Part shown: in pieces, positions 13,396-18,518 of the stretch | Layout of the letters: every line of letters begins with the position of its first letter | Position numbering within the stretch: position 1 is the first letter of the stretch | Origin: an uncultured Chloroflexota bacterium | GTDB taxonomy: Bacteria > Chloroflexota > Limnocylindria > Limnocylindrales > Limnocylindraceae | Direction: 5' to 3' | Length of the DNA: 18,518 nt | Assembly (NCBI GenBank): GCA_903937225.1 | Contig: CAIZYO010000067.1 | Span: 1 to 18,518, forward strand | Position numbers and translations under genes: made by a program | The notes under the pieces: generated by a model | The model's input: the letters and a program-made list of their open reading frames with translations, nothing else | Told to the model about the DNA's origin: nothing | Database searches by the model: none

Positions 13396-16300
13396 TTATG
13401 GCTTCGTTCCGGCCGTCAGCTCTGCGAGCGTGTCAAGGACGCGCTGCAACTCTGCAATGCGATCGCCGTAGAGCGAGAAGTTCCCTGCGCGGAGCGCCTC
13501 TTGCGCCTGCGCAAAGATTTCTGACGCGCGCGTCACGAGTCCACTGACATCGGTCGGCTCGCTTCCGCCACCTGGATCAACCACCCCGCCGCCAACAAGA
13601 AGATTGAGCGCCTGCGCGAGCGAATCACCCCAGACGACCTTGTCCGATGTGGCGGCAACGATCTTCTGGAACTCAGGGAATGAGCTGGAGGTTGACTGGA
13701 GGTAGACCGGCTGCAGGTAGACGATGCTGTTACCCACTGGCGTCACGATGAGGTTGCCTCGGATCACCGTGGAACCCGACTGGTCCCAGAGCGTGGTCTG
13801 CGCCGCAATGATTGGGTCTGCGTCAATACGTGCATTCACCTGTGCGGGGCCGAAGACCGATGTGTCCTTAGGGAATCGATAGCTCACCACCTGGCCGTAC
13901 TTGTCACCGTCGTTGCGCGCGGCTACCCACGCGATCATGTTCGGTCGACTGGTTGGAACGAGTGGTTGAATCAGCGCGAATTCTGCGCCGTCTTCGCCAG
14001 GGAGTCGAACGCGCACATAGTACGCCTCGCCCGGAAGTGACTGCGAGCCGGCCGAAGCCTCTGGAACCGTCCAGACGTCGTCCTGGCGGTAGAAGGTCTG
14101 CGGATCTGTTACGTGATAGCGCGCATACATGCGCGTGGTGACGTCAAAGCCCTCTTCGCCTACACGAAGGTGCGCGCGCAGATCCGCAGGCATCTCGTCG
14201 AGTGGCTGGAAGAGGCTTGGGAAGACGTTGCTCCAGGTGCGAATGATCGGGTCGCTCGGATCGGCAATGTAGAGCTTCGTCTCGCCCGTGTAGAGGTCGA
14301 GCGTCGCCTTGACACTGTTGCGGATGTAGTTGATCGGCCGGTCAAAACTGGTTCGAGCGAGTGACGGATCAAACGCCTGTGCGTTTGGGAATCGGTTGCT
14401 CATGGTGTAGCCGTCCACCATGTAACTGAGCCCGCCATCTTCGCGGATGACTAGGTACGGGTCGCGATCCCAGCTGACAAATGGTGCGAGCGCGCTGATC
14501 CGCTCGCCAACCGTGCGGCGCCAGAGGAGCTGACTGTCCGACGTGATTTGGTCGCTGATCAGGAGGTTCAGGTCTCCGAGGCGTGCGGCAAAGAGGAGTC
14601 GGTCGGCAAGGGTGCTGAGTGAGATACCGTTCTCGCCGCTCCAGCTTGTTGTGGCGTCGCCGGTGATGACGCCATCTGCATCGATCTCACCTTCGCCGAT
14701 TGGATAGTCAAACTCTGGAGTCTTCGCGCCAACAATGACCCAATCGTCATCAAGCTCACCGAAGTAGATGCGAGGCTCACTGACCACAGGTGCGCCGTCC
14801 GTGGAGACGGGCGGGATGTCGCGAATGATCAGGCGAGGGAGGCCACCCGAACCAACTTCGGCAACTGGGACCATGGCCACACCGATACCGTGCGTGAAGG
14901 TGATCCTGCGATTCACCCAGGCGGCCGACTGCTGCGCGCGATCCGGATTCAGTTCGCGTGCGGAGAGCATCACGAGTCGCTGTTCACCATTGATGGTGTA
15001 GCGGTCAACGTCAACATCGGCAAAGTTGTAGTACTGACGCACGGTCTGCAGCTGATCAAGCGTCTGCTGAAGCGGTCGGTAATCCCACAGTCGAGCATCC
15101 GCAAAGGTCTCAGCATCCGTGGCGATTGAATCTGCCGTTAGCGTCGCCTCGCCGTCGTACTGGAGCTCATTCCAGCCATCGAGGCCAAAGGCGAGTCGCG
15201 TCATCTTCAAGTTGTTTGCAATGTATGGCTCTTCGAGTGCGAACTCGTTCGGTTGCACCTGGAAGCGCTGGACAAACTCAGGGTAAAGACCACCAAGCAC
15301 TCCAGATGCGCCGAACCAGACGAGCGCGGTGAGCGTGAGGGGCCAGACCGTACGAGTCAGTGCCGCGCCAATCAAGAATGCAGCGGCGATCGCGGCGATC
15401 CCCGTGAGGATGTCCAGTCCGGGGAGCTTCGCAGCGTTATCCGTATACGAGACGCCGCTTGCGACCCCGGTGCTTGAGTAGACGAGCTCCAACTTGTCCA
15501 ACTGGTATCCGTAGGCGGTAGCGAGAAGTACGCCACCGATCATCAGTGCAAGGTGGAGTCGCGGCAGTGTGCCAACGAAGCCGAGGCCGCGCGCACCAAT
15601 CGCCGGGAGGTAGCGGAGCGCCGCAGCGAGTGTTCCCGCGAGAAGGAGGGTGACGCCGACCCCCTGCGCGAGGCGCAAGACGGGGAGTTCGAAGAAGTAG
15701 AACGAGATGTCGCGACTGAAGACCGGATCAACGACTGGCGTGCCGCTCGGATCGAAGGAGACCGCGTTCTGCCAGAGGCTGATCGCCTCCCAGTTCGCAG
15801 CGACCTGCGCGCCAACAAAGAGCGCCACGAGGAGTGCGCCGATGCGCAGGACACCACTCCCAACCGCGGCAACCGTGCTGCCACCACCGCCGGAGTTGAA
15901 GAGGTCGCGGAGCGCCTCGCCAATGCCATCCACACGAATCTGTCCGCGCTCATTCACCAGCGGCTCGCGCTCTGGTCGCGGCGCCCGCTCACTCGGCTCG
16001 CTTGGCGTTGCGCCACCACGTCGTGCAATCACGGACGCGATCCAAATCATCAGGAGGAGGAAGATCAGCGACGCAAGGGTGCTCCCCGCAAAGAGGGCGC
16101 CCTGAATCTGTAGCCGCTGCCAGAAGAGATCGCCTGCACCGAGGGACTCAAACCAGCGCGCATCGGTCAGAAGGCCAATGATTGGCCCGCCAATAAAGAA
16201 GAGTCCGACAATGATGGGGACGAAGAGTGAACGCAGGGTCAACTTTGGTCGCGTGAAGTTCACGCCAGAGCCGGAAGAGGGTCGGCGCGCACGTGGTCGT

Positions 16301-16413
16301 GATGGGGGCGGTGCTCCGCCTTCCGCCTCATCTGCGCCTGGCGCTGCTGCTGTCTCGTCTCCGCGTCGGCGGCGCTCAAGCTCCTCAAGGAAGTCCTTGA
16401 ATGGATCTGTCAC
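13396..16413 (-). CDS. UPF0182 family large membrane protein
   Basis: This 1005-residue protein of the UPF0182 (COG1615) family has unknown function. A charged, Pro-rich cytoplasmic N-terminus (1-60) is followed by seven hydrophobic helices (about 62-82, 108-130, 187-207, 247-268, 288-303, 334-352 and 356-376), then a large extracellular domain of about 600 residues. Family landmarks include DPVFSRDISFYFFELPVL (229-246), FQVQPNEFALEEPYI (384-398), TRLAFGLDGW (405-414), LWDYRPLQQT and VMLSARELNP. The C-terminus has the acidic/helical tail with ALRAGNFSLYGDRIAELQ. The length matches the family. The GTG at 16413 has an ideal GGAGGA site (16420-16425) six bases upstream. It follows the small unknown gene by 27 bases and overlaps the extended CPBP frame at its stop. 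Confidence 0.94.
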   Translation of the reverse strand: MTDPFKDFLEELERRRRGDETAAAPGADEAEGGAPPPSRPRARRPSSGSGVNFTRPKLTLRSLFVPIIVGLFFIGGPIIGLLTDARWFESLGAGDLFWQRLQIQGALFAGSTLASLIFLLLMIWIASVIARRGGATPSEPSERAPRPEREPLVNERGQIRVDGIGEALRDLFNSGGGGSTVAAVGSGVLRIGALLVALFVGAQVAANWEAISLWQNAVSFDPSGTPVVDPVFSRDISFYFFELPVLRLAQGVGVTLLLAGTLAAALRYLPAIGARGLGFVGTLPRLHLALMIGGVLLATAYGYQLDKLELVYSSTGVASGVSYTDNAAKLPGLDILTGIAAIAAAFLIGAALTRTVWPLTLTALVWFGASGVLGGLYPEFVQRFQVQPNEFALEEPYIANNLKMTRLAFGLDGWNELQYDGEATLTADSIATDAETFADARLWDYRPLQQTLDQLQTVRQYYNFADVDVDRYTINGEQRLVMLSARELNPDRAQQSAAWVNRRITFTHGIGVAMVPVAEVGSGGLPRLIIRDIPPVSTDGAPVVSEPRIYFGELDDDWVIVGAKTPEFDYPIGEGEIDADGVITGDATTSWSGENGISLSTLADRLLFAARLGDLNLLISDQITSDSQLLWRRTVGERISALAPFVSWDRDPYLVIREDGGLSYMVDGYTMSNRFPNAQAFDPSLARTSFDRPINYIRNSVKATLDLYTGETKLYIADPSDPIIRTWSNVFPSLFQPLDEMPADLRAHLRVGEEGFDVTTRMYARYHVTDPQTFYRQDDVWTVPEASAGSQSLPGEAYYVRVRLPGEDGAEFALIQPLVPTSRPNMIAWVAARNDGDKYGQVVSYRFPKDTSVFGPAQVNARIDADPIIAAQTTLWDQSGSTVIRGNLIVTPVGNSIVYLQPVYLQSTSSSFPEFQKIVAATSDKVVWGDSLAQALNLLVGGGVVDPGGGSEPTDVSGLVTRASEIFAQAQEALRAGNFSLYGDRIAELQRVLDTLAELTAGTKP

Positions 16414-16440
16414 GTCGTCTCCTCCAGTGCTGCGCTGTCA

Positions 16441-16929
16441 CTACGGTTTGTTCGCGACCTCGACCGCTCGGGCAAACGCGTCGAGTGCTGCCTCGGCAAC
16501 CTTCGACCCAGTCATCGTAGCGATTCTGAGCGAATCCCACTTTGCGGCAACCTGCAGTGCAAGTGGTCGCCGCCACGGCTCACTCGGGTCGGCCGCCTCT
16601 CCAACGAGTCGTAACTTCAGACAGGAACGCCCATCCTCCACGGCGAGGAGATCACCAAGACCATTGGTCATTAAGACTCCATAACGTTCTAACGGTGTGA
16701 CCGGTGGCGGCCCAGCAAGTGGTGCCACTTCGCGACAGCTCACGACACCTTCGCCGTCCTGCACCCAGAAGAGGGCGATCCACCAGCCGTCAGGGAGTGT
16801 GCTCGGGTGTGTTGATCCTGCACGGAATTCACCTTGCGCGCGCCCCTCAATGATCATGGGCCGCTCTTTGATGAAGCTCGTTCCTGGAAGCGGCAGGCGC
16901 TCTGCGCTGCTGCTCGATCCGTTACTCAC
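16441..16929 (-). CDS. small protein of unknown function between guaA and UPF0182
   Basis: I do not recognise this protein of 162 residues. It is soluble, with no signal peptide or transmembrane helix. It is Trp- and Pro-rich in the middle ([19 protein letters not shown], then [16 protein letters not shown]), and its C-terminal half ends in a predicted helix ([19 protein letters not shown]). Codon use matches its neighbours and the reading frame is long for its position, so it is probably real. The GTG at 16929 overlaps the guaA stop as GTGA, the pattern used elsewhere in this window. A GTG at 16935 is also possible, and an internal ATG at 16857 would remove the low-complexity Ser-rich start. 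Its place in a tight operon suggests co-expression with guaA and UPF0182 but says little about function. Confidence 0.72.
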   Translation of the reverse strand: MSNGSSSSAERLPLPGTSFIKERPMIIEGRAQGEFRAGSTHPSTLPDGWWIALFWVQDGEGVVSCREVAPLAGPPPVTPLERYGVLMTNGLGDLLAVEDGRSCLKLRLVGEAADPSEPWRRPLALQVAAKWDSLRIATMTGSKVAEAALDAFARAVEVANKP

Positions 16930-18512
16930 TCCCACTCAATAGTTGCGGGCGGCTTGGACGTAATGTCGTACACCACGCGCGTCACGCCAGGCACCTCATT
17001 GACGATTCGCGACGAAATTTTTGCCAGCACGTCATAGGGGAGTCGCGCCCAGTCGGCGGTCATCCCGTCCTCACTGGTAACCGCGCGAATCGCCAACACG
17101 TTTCCATAGGTACGGCCGTCACCCATCACGCCCACCGAACGTACGGGCGTGAGGACGGCAAACGACTGCCAGATGCTGCGATAGAGACCTGCCGCCTTGA
17201 TCTCATCGATGACGATCCAATCGGCCTCGCGCAACGTATCCAACCGCTCGCGCGTCACTTCACCAATGATGCGAATTGCAAGGCCAGGACCCGGGAAGGG
17301 CTGTCGCAAGATCACGCTCTCTGGGAGCCCAAGCTGGAGGCCGACCGCGCGCACTTCATCCTTGAAGAGTGCGCGGAGTGGCTCGACGAGTTCAAACTTC
17401 AAGTCATCAGGGAGGCCGCCCACATTGTGGTGCGTCTTGATCTTCTGCGCGGACTTCGTCTCCTTTGAGGTTGACTCAATCACGTCCGGATAGAGCGTCC
17501 CCTGCGCGAGGAACTTGAAGTCACCCGCCTTCGTTGACTCCTCCTCAAAGACGCGGATGAACTCGCGCCCAATGATCTTTCGCTTCTCCTCTGGGTCAAC
17601 AACTCCTTCAAGCGCATGCTGGAATCGCTCGTGTGCCTCCACCATGATGATCTTCATGCCGAGCTGCCCCGCAAACACTTCGCGCAAGATCTCTGACTCG
17701 CGCTTTCGCATCAGGCCGTGATCCACATAGACGCAGGTGAGGCGATCACCGATCGCTTTATGGACGAGCGCCGCGGCAACCGCCGAATCCACGCCGCCCG
17801 AGAGTGCGCAGAGGACGCGATCGGTCGGACCGACCTGCGCCTGAATTGCCGCGACTGCGTCGTCAGCGAGTCGCCCTGGCGTCCAGGTTGCCTCGGCGCG
17901 TGCAATGGTGCGGACGAAGTTCTCAAGTAGGCGCTTCCCGCCCGGGGTGTGCACAACCTCAGGGTGAAACTGAATCCCCCAGAGGTTGCGTGCAGGATCT
18001 GCCAGCGCGGCGAATGGCGTGGAGTCGGTAGTGGCAAGCGCGGTGAATCCAGGCGGCGCCTCAATAATGGAGTCGCCGTGGCTCATCCAGACACGTTCTG
18101 CACCAGTTGCGCCGAGTCCAGCAAAGAGCGGGCTTGCCGCCGCGCTGATGGTGATGTCGGCGGGACCGTACTCACGACGATCAGACGGCCCCACGCGCCC
18201 ACCGAGCTGTTGCGCCATCAGTTGCACGCCGTAGCAGACGCCGAGGATCGGAATCCCCGCGCTCCAGAGCCCCGCATCGGGCTTTGGGCCCGCGTCGTCA
18301 TAGACCGAATACGGACTGCCGCTCAAGATGATGCCGGCCGGCTTCCGCGCCATGATCTCCGCGAGTGGAGCGTCGAACGGGAGAAGTGCGGCGTAGACGT
18401 TCATCTCGCGCACGCGACGCGTGATCAACTGCGCAAACTGGCTCCCGAAATCTAAGACGAGAATTCCGCCCGTCTCAACGGGAGGCGTACCGGCGCTCGC
18501 CGTCGCTCCCAC
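16926..18512 (-). CDS. guaA: GMP synthase (glutamine-hydrolysing)
   Basis: This 528-residue enzyme of purine biosynthesis converts XMP, ATP and glutamine to GMP. The class I glutamine amidotransferase domain (about 16-205) has [25 protein letters not shown], the nucleophile Cys93 in GVCYGVQ, and the His183/Glu185 dyad in FHPEV. The ATP pyrophosphatase domain (about 215-400) has the P-loop SGGVDS (238-243), DHGLMRKRE and the lid element [12 protein letters not shown]. The C-terminal dimerisation domain starts near [11 protein letters not shown] (404-414) and ends in the usual IEWE. All catalytic residues are present. The GTG at 18512 is six bases from the window edge and the frame is still open there, so the true start may lie outside. 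It leads a probable operon with the small unknown gene. Confidence 0.96.
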   Translation of the reverse strand: MGATASAGTPPVETGGILVLDFGSQFAQLITRRVREMNVYAALLPFDAPLAEIMARKPAGIILSGSPYSVYDDAGPKPDAGLWSAGIPILGVCYGVQLMAQQLGGRVGPSDRREYGPADITISAAASPLFAGLGATGAERVWMSHGDSIIEAPPGFTALATTDSTPFAALADPARNLWGIQFHPEVVHTPGGKRLLENFVRTIARAEATWTPGRLADDAVAAIQAQVGPTDRVLCALSGGVDSAVAAALVHKAIGDRLTCVYVDHGLMRKRESEILREVFAGQLGMKIIMVEAHERFQHALEGVVDPEEKRKIIGREFIRVFEEESTKAGDFKFLAQGTLYPDVIESTSKETKSAQKIKTHHNVGGLPDDLKFELVEPLRALFKDEVRAVGLQLGLPESVILRQPFPGPGLAIRIIGEVTRERLDTLREADWIVIDEIKAAGLYRSIWQSFAVLTPVRSVGVMGDGRTYGNVLAIRAVTSEDGMTADWARLPYDVLAKISSRIVNEVPGVTRVVYDITSKPPATIEWE

Positions 18513-18518
18513 TTCAGC

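Noticed and set aside
1..18518. CRISPR arrays, insertion sequences, prophage or defence islands
   Set aside because: No spaced direct repeats, transposase or integrase motifs, or defence domains were seen. The tRNA gene has no integrase or duplicated tRNA end beside it.

Overview
This 18.5 kb window looks like ordinary chromosomal core DNA from a free-living, moderately GC-rich bacterium. It is gene-dense, with short gaps, frequent 4-bp stop/start overlaps and frequent GTG starts. The gene set combines a UPF0182 giant membrane protein, an LCP glycopolymer ligase with a Pro/Ser/Ala tail, a MazG fused to a piece of a methylase-like domain, RNase PH, a ResB-like protein and MreB/MreC. This fits Chloroflexota best, perhaps a small-genome freshwater lineage such as Limnocylindria. 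An actinobacterial relative is not excluded, and the placement is inference from gene content only.

Layout. (1) 1-900: a ResB-like cytochrome c maturation gene running off the left edge, divergent from an Lrp/AsnC regulator. (2) 907-1852: a secreted, C-terminally membrane-anchored protein of unknown function, and a tRNA-Pro(UGG) with encoded CCA, both on the minus strand. (3) 1911-3533, plus strand: an LCP-family protein with an unusual polytopic N-terminus. (4) 7870 down to 3541, minus strand: a compact operon of parvulin-type foldase, mazG, rph and rdgB. (5) 7964-9639, plus strand: an ABC-2 polysaccharide exporter pair, permease plus ATPase. (6) 18512 down to 9613, minus strand: guaA, a small unknown gene, UPF0182, CPBP protease-like protein, radC, mreB and mreC.

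How the genes relate. The mazG-rph-rdgB block joins two noncanonical-NTP clean-up enzymes to an RNA 3'-end processing exonuclease. The exporter, LCP protein, foldase and MreBC are all envelope functions: glycan export, glycan attachment to peptidoglycan, extracytoplasmic folding and cell elongation. GuaA supplies GMP.

I found no CRISPR array, prophage, transposase, toxin-antitoxin pair or recognisable defence system. No gene-free stretch exceeds 300 bases; the longest, about 148 bases (12271-12418), holds GC-rich inverted repeats. The points most worth a second look are a CPBP gene whose coding frame extends upstream with no standard start codon, the MazG N-terminal domain remnant, the unknown secreted protein, and several inverted repeats in regulatory positions.
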